From Clostridia bacterium (GTDB lineage: Bacteria; Bacillota; Clostridia; Oscillospirales; Acutalibacteraceae), in the NCBI GenBank assembly GCA_017516315.1, contig JAFXDE010000029.1, positions 1-63,996 on the forward strand: a stretch of DNA of 63,996 nt, read 5' to 3'. This document shows positions 8,280-16,785 of this stretch, piece by piece. The notes under the pieces are model-generated. The model was given only the letters and a program-made list of their open reading frames with translations, was not told the DNA's origin and did not search any database. A program made the translations under genes and the position numbers. Each line of letters begins with the position of its first letter. Position 1 is the first letter of the stretch.

Positions 8280-9653
8280 TTACATCGGGAAACCGCCCAT
8301 GCCGCCATTCATACCGTTCATCATGCCGGGCATGTTTCTCATTCTTTTCTGCATTTTCTTTGTGTTTTTACCGCCGAACTGCTTGAACATTTTCTGCATC
8401 TGTCGGTACTGACTGAGAAGGCGGTTGACATCCTCGACCTGCATGCCGCAGCCTGCAGCGATACGGCGTTTTCTTGAGGGGTTGATGATGTCGGGCTTTG
8501 CTCTTTCCTGGGGTGTCATGGAAAGGATGATAGCCTGAACGCGGTCAAACTGTCTTTCGTCCACTTCTACCTCGTCGATTTTCTTACCGATACCGGGAAG
8601 CATTTTGAGCATATCCTTGATGGGACCCATCTTTCTTACCTGCTGAAGCTGGTCTAAAAGGTCGTTAAGGTCGAATTTGTTTTTACGAAGCTTTCTTTCG
8701 AGCTCTGCGGCTTTCTTTTCGTCGAGCTGCTGTTCGGCTCTTTCGATAAGAGAAAGCATATCACCCATACCGAGAATTCTCGAAGCCATTCTGTCGGGAT
8801 GGAAAACATCGAGGTTTTCGAGCTTTTCACCTGTACCTACGAACTTGATGGGCTTACCTGTAACGGCTCTGGCTGAGAGTGCCGCACCGCCTCGGGTATC
8901 ACCGTCGAGCTTGGTAAGGAGAAGACCGTCGATGCCGAGTGCCTCGTTGAAGGAGGTGGCGACATTGACTGCGTCCTGACCTGTCATAGAGTCGACGACG
9001 AGCATAATTTCGTGGGGATGAACCTCGCTTTTGATGTTTTTAAGCTCTTCCATAAGCTCCTCGTCCACGTGGAGACGGCCCGCTGTATCGAGAAATACAT
9101 AGTCATAGCCGTGGTCCTTAGCGTGAGCGACAGCCTTTCTTGCGATTTCCACAGGGTCAATCTGACCGAGCTGGAAAACGGGAACGCCTGCCTTCTCACC
9201 GACAACCTCTAACTGCTTGATAGCGGCGGGACGGTAAACGTCACAACCGACGAGAAGAGGTCTGTGGCCTTGATTTTTAAGCATAAGTGCGAGTTTCGCA
9301 CTGTGGGTGGTTTTACCTGAACCCTGTAAGCCGCACATCATAACGATCGTGGGAGGGTGGTTGGCTGTATTAAGTCTTGACTTGGTACCGCCCATGAGAT
9401 TGGTAAGCTCCTCATTGACGATTTTGATAACCATCTGTGAGGGGGTAAGACTTTCCATAACCTTTTCGCCTACGGCTCTTTCGGTTACGGTTTTGGTGAA
9501 GTCTTTGGCGACCTTGTAGTTAACGTCAGCCTCGAGGAGGGCTAAACGAACTTCTCTCATGGCTTCCTTTACGTCGCTTTCCGTAAGGGCGCCCTTACTT
9601 TTCAGCTTTTTAAAGGCGGCTTCCAGTCTGTCTGAAAGACCTTCGAATGCCAT
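8280..9653 (-). CDS. ffh: Signal recognition particle protein Ffh
   Basis: SRP54 GTPase of 457 residues that binds signal peptides and 4.5S/6S RNA and targets nascent membrane and secreted proteins. N domain at residues 1-85; G domain with GLQGSGKTTHSAKLA (P-loop), DTAGRLHVDEEL and TKLDGDTRGGAALS; then the M domain with the conserved LDQLQQVRKMGPIKDMLKMLPG linker region and a Met/Gly-rich tail (MNGMNGGMGGFPM). Full length. The gene follows ylxM by 43 nt. Confidence 0.97.
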   Translation of the reverse strand: MAFEGLSDRLEAAFKKLKSKGALTESDVKEAMREVRLALLEADVNYKVAKDFTKTVTERAVGEKVMESLTPSQMVIKIVNEELTNLMGGTKSRLNTANHPPTIVMMCGLQGSGKTTHSAKLALMLKNQGHRPLLVGCDVYRPAAIKQLEVVGEKAGVPVFQLGQIDPVEIARKAVAHAKDHGYDYVFLDTAGRLHVDEELMEELKNIKSEVHPHEIMLVVDSMTGQDAVNVATSFNEALGIDGLLLTKLDGDTRGGAALSARAVTGKPIKFVGTGEKLENLDVFHPDRMASRILGMGDMLSLIERAEQQLDEKKAAELERKLRKNKFDLNDLLDQLQQVRKMGPIKDMLKMLPGIGKKIDEVEVDERQFDRVQAIILSMTPQERAKPDIINPSRKRRIAAGCGMQVEDVNRLLSQYRQMQKMFKQFGGKNTKKMQKRMRNMPGMMNGMNGGMGGFPM

Positions 9654-9696
9654 CTTGAATCAATCCTTTCGGGTTAGGGTGCGATAAACGAACCCT

Positions 9697-10059
9697 TTAT
9701 TCGCCAATCATTTGTGTTAAAACGGAAATTCTCGCCACAGCGTCGTTTATTTCACGGGAAAGGATAGTTCTGCGGTTTACCTCATTGATAACCGAGGTAA
9801 GCTCGCTGATTTCGGAAAGTCCCTTTCTCATTTTTTCTAAACGCTCGCACAGACCGATATGCTCCTCAAAGGAGAAAAGCTGTGCTTCTGCTCTTTTGAT
9901 GGCATCGCGTACACCCTGACGGGTGATGCCTTCGTTCTCTGCTATTTCGGCAAGAGAGAGGTCATCGTTGTAATAATAGCTGATAAAATCCTGCTGCTTT
10001 TGGGTGAGAAGCTCACCGTAAACATCAAAAAGCATAATAACATCGAGATTTTTAGCCAT
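9697..10059 (-). CDS. ylxM: YlxM family SRP-associated HTH protein (UPF0122)
   Basis: Sigma-70 region 4-like helix-turn-helix protein of 120 residues. It has the family signature LFDVYGELLTQKQQDFISYYYNDDLSLAEIAENEGITRQGVRDAIKRAE. YlxM stimulates SRP GTPase activity in streptococci and is almost always encoded directly before ffh, as here. AGAGGGG sits 7 nt upstream of the ATG. First gene of its operon; the promoter and unusual repeated boxes lie just upstream. Confidence 0.93.
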   Translation of the reverse strand: MAKNLDVIMLFDVYGELLTQKQQDFISYYYNDDLSLAEIAENEGITRQGVRDAIKRAEAQLFSFEEHIGLCERLEKMRKGLSEISELTSVINEVNRRTILSREINDAVARISVLTQMIGE

Positions 10060-10081
10060 TATTTCACCCCTCTTTCCGTGT

Positions 10082-10160
10082 CTGTAAAGAAGATTTACTT
10101 TACAGCTTGCCTATTATACTAAAAACATCTGTAAAAGTCAAGAGCTTTACAGATGTTTTT
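10082..10160. promoter_or_regulatory. Two inverted repeats sharing CTGTAAA/TTTACAG half-sites around the ylxM promoter
   Basis: CTGTAAAG (10082-10089) and CTTTACAG (10098-10105) form an 8-bp inverted repeat at the expected transcription start. A second repeat, AACATCTGTAAA (to 10135) and TTTACAGATGTT (from 10146), has 15-bp arms with flanking A/T runs and overlaps the -35. The upstream one could also act as a bidirectional terminator, but four copies of the same half-site around one promoter suggest a repressor binding region. Confidence 0.5.
10113..10141 (-). promoter_or_regulatory. Promoter of the ylxM-ffh-rpsP-khpA operon
   Basis: On the minus strand: TTGACT, 17 nt, TATAAT, ending 53 nt before the ylxM start. 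This is close to the vegetative sigma consensus. Confidence 0.85.
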
Positions 10161-10191
10161 TGAAAAAAGTTGGGAGTTGGAAGAAGTCCGC

Positions 10192-10220
10192 TTGACAGAC
10201 GAGTAGGCAAAAGCTATAAT
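10192..10220 (+). promoter_or_regulatory. Consensus promoter upstream of the LRR gene
   Basis: TTGACA, 17 nt, TATAAT; both hexamers are perfect. It drives rightward into the transposase-like remnant and LRR gene. Confidence 0.75.
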
Positions 10221-10232
10221 TGAGCTGTATTC

Positions 10233-10427
10233 ATGTTGCAGAAATGTGACGGAATTTCAGGCTTTGCCAAAGTCGGAGCAGGAAAAAATATCGAAGAATT
10301 TAAAGATAAAGGTTTGTCTATGAGACAAGTCAGCAGGTTGATGGGAATTAGTTTTGGTTTGGTCAGTAGAACCGACCCCTGTGTTTTATCCCCTGTGTTT
10401 TATGCTGGGAAGGAGATATTTTTATGA
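10233..10427 (+). pseudogene. Fragment resembling the C-terminus of an IS200-like (REP-associated) transposase
   Basis: The reading frame encodes VGAGKNIEEFKDKGLSMRQVSRLMGIS, which resembles the helix-turn-helix tail of Y1/RAYT-type transposases in Clostridia (LRQIARLTGIS-like endings). The catalytic HUH domain is missing, so only a remnant is present. After it comes a short tandem duplication (TGTGTTTTATCCCC / TGTGTTTTATGC). There is no convincing ribosome binding site. It overlaps the LRR start by 4 nt. The assignment rests on ~27 residues and is tentative. Confidence 0.35.
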
Positions 10428-11434
10428 TAGACTTAAATGAGAAAGTAGATTTTAGTAAAGTCTCCCCATTTAGAACTATTGATAGGGAAGGTTTTATTTT
10501 CACCTCTATAACATATCCTGCAAATGTATATGATGCAATTGTAATAAAATATCCTAGAGATATACGATGTTTTTCGGCTATGGAATTGGGTTCAAAACAT
10601 AGCTTAGAAACTCAAATTAATTTAATTAACAATCTTGGAATTGAAAAAGCTTTAATAATTGCTGAAGACCTTGAGTTTATCACAAGGTGTCCTACTTTGA
10701 AGCATTTGCGTGTTATTCCTCCAGATAATGTTGGCAATGGATTCGATTATTCTCCACTATATAGAATGCCACAAATAATAAGTCTGCGGTGTTCTACAGT
10801 ATATGGATATAGGGAGGAAAATTCTACTTTAATTGACTGCTCAAAAATAAAAGGTCTTGAAAGTATTCATGTAACAAACACCAGGTATAAGAATTTTCAA
10901 AGTGTTAAAACATTAAAAGATTTAGGAATCTCTCATTATGGTGAACAGAATCTGTCTAATGCATTTGATAGCTCTATGATAGATACCCTTTCAATATTTC
11001 AATGTAAGATAAAAACTTTGGAAGGTATAGAAAAATCGGAAAATATGCAATGTTTATATTTGTATTATAATCGTTCCTTAAAAGATATTACCGCCTTGGG
11101 TAAAGTAAAGAAAACTCTACGAGCTTTACGAATAGAAAATTGTCCTAAAATTGAAGACTTTTCTATTTTGGGAGAATTAGAAAATTTAGAGTTGTTGGAG
11201 TTAAGCGGTAGTAATGTTTTACCCGATTTGAATTTTCTTAAGAAAATGAAAAGTCTCAAGACGTTTGTTTTTACTATGAATGTGCAGAACGGTGATTTAT
11301 CTCCGTGTTTATCTTTGTCGTATGTTTATTCAGGGAGAAATCGCAAACATTATAATTTAAAAGACTCTGAACTTCCAAAAGGAAGTTGTTTTAGAGGTAA
11401 TGATAATATCGATGAATGGAGAAAGAGAGAATAA
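10424..11434 (+). CDS. Leucine-rich-repeat protein, AT-rich, likely acquired
   Basis: Protein of 336 residues with irregular 20-24-residue LRR units from about residue 60 to 290 (for example LYLYYNRSLKDITALGKVKK, LRALRIENCPKIEDFSILGE, LENLELLELSGSNVLPDLNF). No signal peptide or membrane segment is visible, so it is probably cytoplasmic. ATG at 10424 follows AAGGAGA. Codon use (many TTA, ATA, AAA) is much more AT-rich than in the genes on both sides, and it sits between a transposase-like remnant and a terminator, consistent with horizontal acquisition. Specific function unknown; LRR proteins of this type usually bind protein partners. Confidence 0.75.
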   Translation: MIDLNEKVDFSKVSPFRTIDREGFIFTSITYPANVYDAIVIKYPRDIRCFSAMELGSKHSLETQINLINNLGIEKALIIAEDLEFITRCPTLKHLRVIPPDNVGNGFDYSPLYRMPQIISLRCSTVYGYREENSTLIDCSKIKGLESIHVTNTRYKNFQSVKTLKDLGISHYGEQNLSNAFDSSMIDTLSIFQCKIKTLEGIEKSENMQCLYLYYNRSLKDITALGKVKKTLRALRIENCPKIEDFSILGELENLELLELSGSNVLPDLNFLKKMKSLKTFVFTMNVQNGDLSPCLSLSYVYSGRNRKHYNLKDSELPKGSCFRGNDNIDEWRKRE

Positions 11435-11472
11435 CACAGGGTAAGGTTAGTTGTTCTCTATGCTTTTTTGTA

Positions 11473-11512
11473 AAAAATTATGGTCACAGATTTCCTGTGA
11501 CCATAATTTTTT
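11473..11512. terminator. Bidirectional terminator between LRR gene and yebC
   Basis: A 17-bp perfect stem (AAAAATTATGGTCACAG and its complement), a 5-nt loop, A-run on the left and T-run on the right. It serves the convergent LRR (+) and yebC (-) genes. Confidence 0.95.
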
Positions 11513-11528
11513 ATTTATTGTTCATTTT

Positions 11529-12269
11529 TTACGGCAAATCATCCTCATTCTCGAGGTTATGCCATACATTCTGCACATCATCATTATCCTCGAGCATATC
11601 GAGAAGCTTGCCCATGCACTTAAGATCGTCGGGATCTGAAAGTGCTGTTTCTGTGTTGGGAATGTATTCCACCTCAGCAGAAACGAACTTGTAGCCCTTG
11701 GCATCGAGATCGTCACGGACTGCACCCAGGTCGTTAGGCTCGGTACGGACTACATAGATGTCCTCTTCGTCGGTGATGAAGTCTACTGCACCGGCTTCGA
11801 GTGCATCCTCCATAAGCTTGTCTTCGTCTACATCCTCAGCTTCGATAACGATTACACCGTAGCGGGTGAACATAAAGGAAACACAGCCCTGCTGACCGAG
11901 GTTACCCTTGTTCTTGTCGAAGTAGTGACGCATTTCGCCTGCGGTACGGTTACGGTTATCGGTGAGGGTTTCTACGATAACTGCGATACCTGAGGGACCG
12001 TAGCCCTCGTACATAATAGCCTCGTAGTTAGCGCCGCCTGTTTCACCGGAAGCTTTTTTGATGATTCTTTCGATGTTATCGTTGGGAACGTTGTTTGCCT
12101 TAGCTTTGGCAATGATATCCTTGAGCTTTGAGTTAGATGCGGGGTCGGGACCGCCGTCACGGACAGCGATGGAAATTTCTCTGCCTATCTTTGTGAAGAC
12201 CTTAGCTCTGGCGCCGTCAGTCTTTTCTTTTTTTCTTTTAATGGTACTCCATTTTGAATGGCCTGACAT
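11529..12269 (-). CDS. yebC: YebC/PmpR family protein
   Basis: Protein of 246 residues with the diagnostic start MSGHSKWSTIKRKKEKTD, GREISIAVRDGGPDPASNSK and NVPNDNIERIIKKASGE. The family is reported as a transcriptional regulator, and more recently as a factor that relieves ribosome stalling at proline runs. The ATG at 12269 is chosen because it begins the conserved domain; the frame is open for 47 codons upstream, but those run across the promoter. Single-gene unit. Confidence 0.95.
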   Translation of the reverse strand: MSGHSKWSTIKRKKEKTDGARAKVFTKIGREISIAVRDGGPDPASNSKLKDIIAKAKANNVPNDNIERIIKKASGETGGANYEAIMYEGYGPSGIAVIVETLTDNRNRTAGEMRHYFDKNKGNLGQQGCVSFMFTRYGVIVIEAEDVDEDKLMEDALEAGAVDFITDEEDIYVVRTEPNDLGAVRDDLDAKGYKFVSAEVEYIPNTETALSDPDDLKCMGKLLDMLEDNDDVQNVWHNLENEDDLP

Positions 12270-12306
12270 ATTATTCACCAATCCTTTTATAATTTTTAAC
12301 CTGTAT

Positions 12307-12335
12307 ACTTTATCACTTTTCCGTGATTTTGTCAA
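12307..12335 (-). promoter_or_regulatory. Probable yebC promoter
   Basis: Minus strand: TTGACA, 17 nt, TAAAGT; the -35 is perfect and the -10 matches 4/6. It starts 38 nt upstream of the yebC ATG. Confidence 0.6.
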
Positions 12336-12383
12336 CATCTGAGATGACGGTGCAATAAATATCAACTGAAATTGTCTGTAAAA

Positions 12384-12404
12384 GGCGGGATGAGTCATCC
12401 CGCC
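12384..12404. repeat. 21-bp perfect palindrome
   Basis: GGCGGGATGA, one central base, TCATCCCGCC. It has no T-tract on either side, so it is not a standard terminator. It lies between the yebC promoter and the end of the histidine kinase gene and looks like a dispersed intergenic element. Confidence 0.7.
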
Positions 12405-12473
12405 CTGCATTATTTGATTTGTAAAAATGGCGGTGTATCACTTTCGGTTTTCTGATTTCTCACACGCTAATTC

Positions 12474-12501
12474 TGCATTTTGCACTTTGCATTTTGCATT
12501 T
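12474..12501. repeat. Four tandem heptamers (TGCATTT type)
   Basis: TGCATTT, TGCACTT, TGCATTT, TGCATTT in direct succession. They end exactly at the stop codon of the histidine kinase gene (minus strand). Confidence 0.7.
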
Positions 12502-13741
12502 ACAGCGTAACTCTGAAGGTTATCTCCTTCGTGCCGTTGGCGATAGCCTTGATTTTTCCCTTGTGTCTGTCTACTATGGCGCTTGCGATGGAAAGACCGA
12601 TACCGTAGCCTCCTGTTTCTCTCGAACGGGAGCTGTCTCCGCGGTAAAAGCGTTCAAAGAGCATAGAGACGGTAGCCGGATCCACATATTCGGTAGTGTT
12701 GAAAACATCAAGATAGGTACCCGTACCGTTTTTGTAGAGAGAAATTTTTATTGTACCGCCCTCATCGGTGTATTTGATTGCGTTGTCACAGAGGATAGAA
12801 ACGAGCTGTCTTATCTCTGCCTCATTACCGAAATATCTGATAGAGGGAGAGACAGAGAAAATCATAGTCTGACCGTTGATCTTCGCTCTTGACTCGAAGT
12901 CGGAGGCTGTTTCGATTACCGCATCGCTGAGACAGAAGCTCGTCCTCTCGGAGGTGTCCTGTGCTTCATTGAACTTGGTCAGCTCTACGAGGTTTTTAAC
13001 CAGGACATTCATTCTGGAGGTCTGATTTTTTATGCTGGTTATCCACTCGTTTTCACCACCGCACATTTCGAGGACCTCTGCGTCGGCAGAGATTATGGTG
13101 AGGGGGGTTTTAAGCTCATGACCTGCATCGGTAATAAACTGCTTTTGTTTTTTTATGCTGTCTGCCACAGGCTTCAAAGCATTCTTCGAAAGCAGATAAA
13201 TGACGGCAAGAAGAACGAAAAGGGTTACGATGCTTACCGTGAGAGAAATGGAAAAAAGAGCTGCGGTTTCTCTTACCTCATTGATAAAGTAGAGAAAGAC
13301 CATCATACCCTTGTCGCCGTTCTGTGTGTAAAGGTAGCGGTAGGTGCCCACCGTGCCGTAGCCGGGCTCGCTTCCGTAAACCTCAGCCGCATATTCGAGT
13401 GCCTCACGGTTATCGACGGCGGCGATGTTTTCCGTAGATATTCTCGTTACTACATTTCCCGTAAGCTCTACCACGAAATAGCGGGTGGAGTAGGGGGTTT
13501 CGAGAGTGATTTCGAATTTTCCGAAGGGATTGAAAATATTCTCGATCTGCTCCTTTTCCGGGTTGTCGTAGCCCTTGGGCAGTACACCGTTATTAGCCGT
13601 AATTACCTGGAGAATTTCCTTCATTTTTACATCCTTCTGGTAAATACTTATAGCGTTAACCGTAAGAGTCTGCACCAGCATAAGAGAGCCGAGGGCAAAC
13701 ATGGTAATGACTATGAATTTAAGCTGCAGTTTCTTTAACAT
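12500..13741 (-). CDS. Sensor histidine kinase of an OmpR-type two-component system
   Basis: Membrane histidine kinase of 413 residues. Two transmembrane helices (near residues 8-30 and 155-180) enclose a ~120-residue extracellular sensor region. A HisKA domain has the phosphorylated His in ITDAGHELKTPLTIISA. The HATPase domain has the N box DNAIKYTDEGG and the G box ETGGYGIGLSIASAI. It follows the response regulator gene by 14 nt on the same strand. No adjacent target genes reveal the signal. Confidence 0.93.
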   Translation of the reverse strand: MLKKLQLKFIVITMFALGSLMLVQTLTVNAISIYQKDVKMKEILQVITANNGVLPKGYDNPEKEQIENIFNPFGKFEITLETPYSTRYFVVELTGNVVTRISTENIAAVDNREALEYAAEVYGSEPGYGTVGTYRYLYTQNGDKGMMVFLYFINEVRETAALFSISLTVSIVTLFVLLAVIYLLSKNALKPVADSIKKQKQFITDAGHELKTPLTIISADAEVLEMCGGENEWITSIKNQTSRMNVLVKNLVELTKFNEAQDTSERTSFCLSDAVIETASDFESRAKINGQTMIFSVSPSIRYFGNEAEIRQLVSILCDNAIKYTDEGGTIKISLYKNGTGTYLDVFNTTEYVDPATVSMLFERFYRGDSSRSRETGGYGIGLSIASAIVDRHKGKIKAIANGTKEITFRVTL

Positions 13742-13755
13742 AGGTAAGTGTCACC

Positions 13756-14433
13756 TTATTCCGCGATTTTTTCTAATGTATATCCTACTCCGCGTACAGC
13801 CTTTATTTCCAGGTCTGCACCAAGGTTCGAAAGCTTTTTACGAAGGTAGGAAATGTATACCCAAACTACATTGATTTCCGCCTCGGTTTCGTAGCCCCAT
13901 ATTCTTTCCATAAACTGCTCGGTAGAAATGAGTCTGCCGGGATTTGAAAGGAGCATCTCTATCATCTGGAATTCCTTATTACCGAGTCTGATTGAATTCT
14001 CGCCTACGGAAAGCTCGTAGGAGCTTCGGTCCAGAGAGAGGTTTCCGAAGGAGAGAAGATTAGGTGAAAACTCAGCCTTTCTACGGGTGATAGCTCTTAT
14101 TCTCGCCATAAGCTCTCCCATAGAAAAGGGCTTGGTAAGATAATCGTCTGCGCCTGCGTCAAGACCGGCTATCTTGTCGTCGGTTTCAGCCTTTGCCGTG
14201 AGCATAAGAATGGGAGTGTCCACGCCCTTTTCTCTCAGCTCTTTAAGTACATCTATACCGTTTTTCTTCGGCATCATTATGTCAAGGATAATTCCGTCGT
14301 AATTTTCGCACAGACCGTAGTCGAGGGCATCCTGTCCGTCATAAACAGCATCTACGGAATAATTGTTATGCTTGAGAACGGCACAGAGGGCTCTGGATAA
14401 ATCTTTTTCGTCTTCTGCAAGTAAAAGTCTCAT
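13756..14433 (-). CDS. OmpR/PhoB family response regulator
   Basis: Receiver domain (MRLLLAEDEKDLSRALC with the acidic pair, phosphoacceptor Asp in GIILDIMMPKKNG, Lys in YLTKPFSMGELMARIRAI) plus a C-terminal winged helix (LGNKEFQMIEMLLSNPGRLI, RKKLSNLGADLEIKAVRGVGYTL). 225 residues. The ATG at 14433 is chosen because AGGAGG lies 7 nt upstream; an ATG 11 codons earlier lacks a site. Operon with the histidine kinase. Confidence 0.94.
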   Translation of the reverse strand: MRLLLAEDEKDLSRALCAVLKHNNYSVDAVYDGQDALDYGLCENYDGIILDIMMPKKNGIDVLKELREKGVDTPILMLTAKAETDDKIAGLDAGADDYLTKPFSMGELMARIRAITRRKAEFSPNLLSFGNLSLDRSSYELSVGENSIRLGNKEFQMIEMLLSNPGRLISTEQFMERIWGYETEAEINVVWVYISYLRKKLSNLGADLEIKAVRGVGYTLEKIAE

Positions 14434-14585
14434 ATTAATTCCTCCTGTTTTTTTATATTGTATCACATAAACATCTTATTCTTCAATCATAGGACACAAT
14501 AATAATAAAAAAATTACCTTAAAGCTACTAAAAAACCTGCTTCTTTTTTCTTTTTTTGTATCATAGCATTGTAAGAGGTGATTTT

Positions 14586-15356
14586 TTGTTTGCTACAGTG
14601 GAATTTTATGAAGGCGAAAGAACATTAAAGGGAAGAATAAAAAGCTTTTTCTTTAAGGAAAAGATTATCAGCGAAAAAGTAGAGCTTCCCGAAAATGAGT
14701 ATTTTTACAGGCTTAAGGTGCCCGTACATAAGGGAGAGATACCCGAGGAAAGGCTGAAAAAGATGACGGAGGGACTGAGAGACGGACTGATTTTTCCGAA
14801 GAGCTTCAGGAATGTCGGCGGAATAAAGGAGTGGTCTCCGTCTTATTTCAAGGACATTCTCCTATTTAATACCGCGGTGTCACAGATAGAAAAAAGTGTT
14901 TTTAATCCTGCTCAGACCCTTATAACTCTTATCGATAAAAAAGGTGTACTTCACAGCTCCGTAAGCCGTCTCGTTCCTTTTTCGGGTGAGCTTAAGATTA
15001 TAACGGACAATGTGAGAGCTTATGAAAGGGAGTCGGAAAGAATTATGAGTGAGTACGGCTTGTCACTCTTTGTCAGTAACAGGCTTTCCGATATACCCGA
15101 AAAGGGCATAGTAATTTCCGCCCGCAGTGATATAATACCCGTATATTATAAGGGTCTGATAATTACCGGAGAAAAAAGGCTGTTTCCCTTTGCACGGGTC
15201 CTTTCGGGAGAGGGTATAAAGGAAAAGGGAGCCTACGGGAGATTTTGCCCGGAGGGTATAGATATGACTGATTTTCTGTCGGCAGTCTGTGAGGTCTGCT
15301 TTGCCGGGGAGCTTCGCAGATGCGAATACGAAAAATTAGTTGACATCTCAATATGA
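14586..15356 (+). CDS. Uncharacterised 256-residue protein upstream of folC
   Basis: I do not recognise this family. The protein is soluble, without signal peptide or transmembrane segment. A middle segment (GELKIITDNVRAYERESERI, then SEYGLSLFVSNRLSDIPEKG and IVISAR) has the strand-helix rhythm of a Rossmann-like domain, but no glycine-rich nucleotide loop is clear. The TTG at 14586 (FATVEFYEGE) is preferred because AAGAGGTG sits 5 nt before it; an upstream in-frame TTG at 14556 has no site. It is divergent from the response regulator, and its last codons contain the folC promoter. Real gene by codon use and ribosome binding site; function unknown. Confidence 0.7.
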   Translation: MFATVEFYEGERTLKGRIKSFFFKEKIISEKVELPENEYFYRLKVPVHKGEIPEERLKKMTEGLRDGLIFPKSFRNVGGIKEWSPSYFKDILLFNTAVSQIEKSVFNPAQTLITLIDKKGVLHSSVSRLVPFSGELKIITDNVRAYERESERIMSEYGLSLFVSNRLSDIPEKGIVISARSDIIPVYYKGLIITGEKRLFPFARVLSGEGIKEKGAYGRFCPEGIDMTDFLSAVCEVCFAGELRRCEYEKLVDISI

Positions 15357-15367
15357 AATGGTATAAT
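15340..15367 (+). promoter_or_regulatory. folC promoter
   Basis: TTGACA, 16 nt, TATAAT. The -35 overlaps the last codons of the upstream gene; the -10 ends 43 nt before the folC start. Confidence 0.8.
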
Positions 15368-15410
15368 CATAAAAAAAGACCCGGATAAGAACAGAAAGGA
15401 AAGTGGAATT

Positions 15411-16712
15411 ATGAACTGTAATGAGGCTGTAGAATATATCTATTCCTTCAGAAAGATGCAGAAAAGCTCATCCCATGAGAGAATAGAAAATCTTTTGTCT
15501 CTTTTCGGCTCGCCCCATAAAAGGCTCAGGTTTATACATGTGGCGGGAACAAACGGAAAAGGCTCTTTTTCGGGTGCCATAGGCAGTATTTTCACCCATG
15601 CAGGCTATAAAACGGGACTTTTCACTTCTCCTTATGTGATTTCCTTCGGTGAAAGAATACAGATTGACGGAAGATATATAAGCGACGAAGCCCTTTGCGA
15701 AATCGTATCGGAAATAAAGGAAAAGACAGATGGGCTTTCCGAAGAAATGAAGCCTACGGTTTTCGAGCTTATCACTCTTTTAGCCTTTATTTACTACGAG
15801 AGAGAAAAGTGCGATATAGTGGTTTTAGAGGCAGGAATAGGCGGTGAGCACGACAGCACCAATGTCATTCCGTCTTGTGAGGCTTCTGTTATTATGTCCG
15901 TTTCTCTCGATCATACGGAAATGCTCGGTGATACCGTGGAAAAGATTGCCGAGGAAAAAAGCGGTATAATCGGAAAGGGTGGTATAACCGTTTCTTATCC
16001 TCTCGACAGGGAGGAAAAATATTTCAGAGGGCAGAATGAGCAGGCCTTCAGAATTATCAGGGAAAGAGCAGAAAGGGAAGGCTCAGATTTTTATTCTCCC
16101 GACATTAACGACCTTACCGTTATTAAAAGCGATATAAGCGGTACGGATTTTATTTATAAGCAGCTTAAGCTTCATACATCCCTACAGGGTGATCATCAGA
16201 TAGGAAATATGATTACCGTAGCCGAATGTGCCCTGGCTCTCAAGGCTAGAGGAGAGAGAATAACCGACGGGGACATCGAAAGAGGAATAGGCTCCTTCAG
16301 TGTACCCTGCCGTATGGAAAGGGTAAGTGAAAAGCCGCTGATAATTTTAGACGGCGGTCACAATGAGGGCTGTATGCTGGCACTTCGCTCTATGGCTGAG
16401 AAGAATCTTAAGGGCAGAAAAATAACCGTTCTTATGGCTTCTATGAAGGATAAGGACTACAGAAAAAGCTTCGGGATTCTGCTTCCCTTATGTGAAAATG
16501 CAGTTTTTACCTGTACCGATGAAATAAGAGGAGAAAGCCCTGAGGCTCTCGCAGAGTGCGGCAAGAATTTCTGCGATAATGTTTTTTGCTGTGAAAACGC
16601 GGAAAAGGCATACGAAAAGGCACTTCAGCTTACAGGTGAAAATGATGTGCTTTTGTGCTGTGGCTCCTTTTATCTGGTCAGTGACATAAGAAAAATTATT
16701 TTTGACGACTGA
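15411..16712 (+). CDS. folC: Folylpolyglutamate synthase / dihydrofolate synthase
   Basis: Mur-ligase-type enzyme of 433 residues that adds glutamate to (dihydro)folate. The FolC P-loop HVAGTNGKGSFSGAIGSIF, the FTSPYVISFGERIQI segment, EAGIGGEHDSTNV and SLDHTEMLGDTVEKIAEEKSGII are all present, and the C-terminal Mur-ligase domain carries ILDGGHNEGCMLAL. Length is normal. The ATG follows AGAAAGGAAAG. It has its own promoter and is followed by a hairpin that also lies in the spoIIA leader. Confidence 0.95.
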   Translation: MNCNEAVEYIYSFRKMQKSSSHERIENLLSLFGSPHKRLRFIHVAGTNGKGSFSGAIGSIFTHAGYKTGLFTSPYVISFGERIQIDGRYISDEALCEIVSEIKEKTDGLSEEMKPTVFELITLLAFIYYEREKCDIVVLEAGIGGEHDSTNVIPSCEASVIMSVSLDHTEMLGDTVEKIAEEKSGIIGKGGITVSYPLDREEKYFRGQNEQAFRIIRERAEREGSDFYSPDINDLTVIKSDISGTDFIYKQLKLHTSLQGDHQIGNMITVAECALALKARGERITDGDIERGIGSFSVPCRMERVSEKPLIILDGGHNEGCMLALRSMAEKNLKGRKITVLMASMKDKDYRKSFGILLPLCENAVFTCTDEIRGESPEALAECGKNFCDNVFCCENAEKAYEKALQLTGENDVLLCCGSFYLVSDIRKIIFDD

Positions 16713-16730
16713 TTTTTACAAATTAATACT
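16702..16730 (+). promoter_or_regulatory. Candidate promoter for the spoIIA operon
   Basis: TTGACG, 17 nt, AATACT, overlapping the end of folC. The -10 is weak. I saw no clear sigma-H consensus or Spo0A box, so this is only a candidate. Confidence 0.3.
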
Positions 16731-16735
16731 CTTCT

Positions 16736-16768
16736 ATCCGTTATCATTAACAAGGTAACGGATTTTTT
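16736..16768 (+). terminator. Terminator/attenuator-like hairpin between folC and spoIIAA
   Basis: Perfect 8-bp stem ATCCGTTA / TAACGGAT, 12-nt loop, then TTTTT. It ends only about 17 nt before the spoIIAA start, leaving no room for a promoter between hairpin and gene. Confidence 0.75.
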
Positions 16769-16785
16769 ATTTTGGAGGAAAGAAA

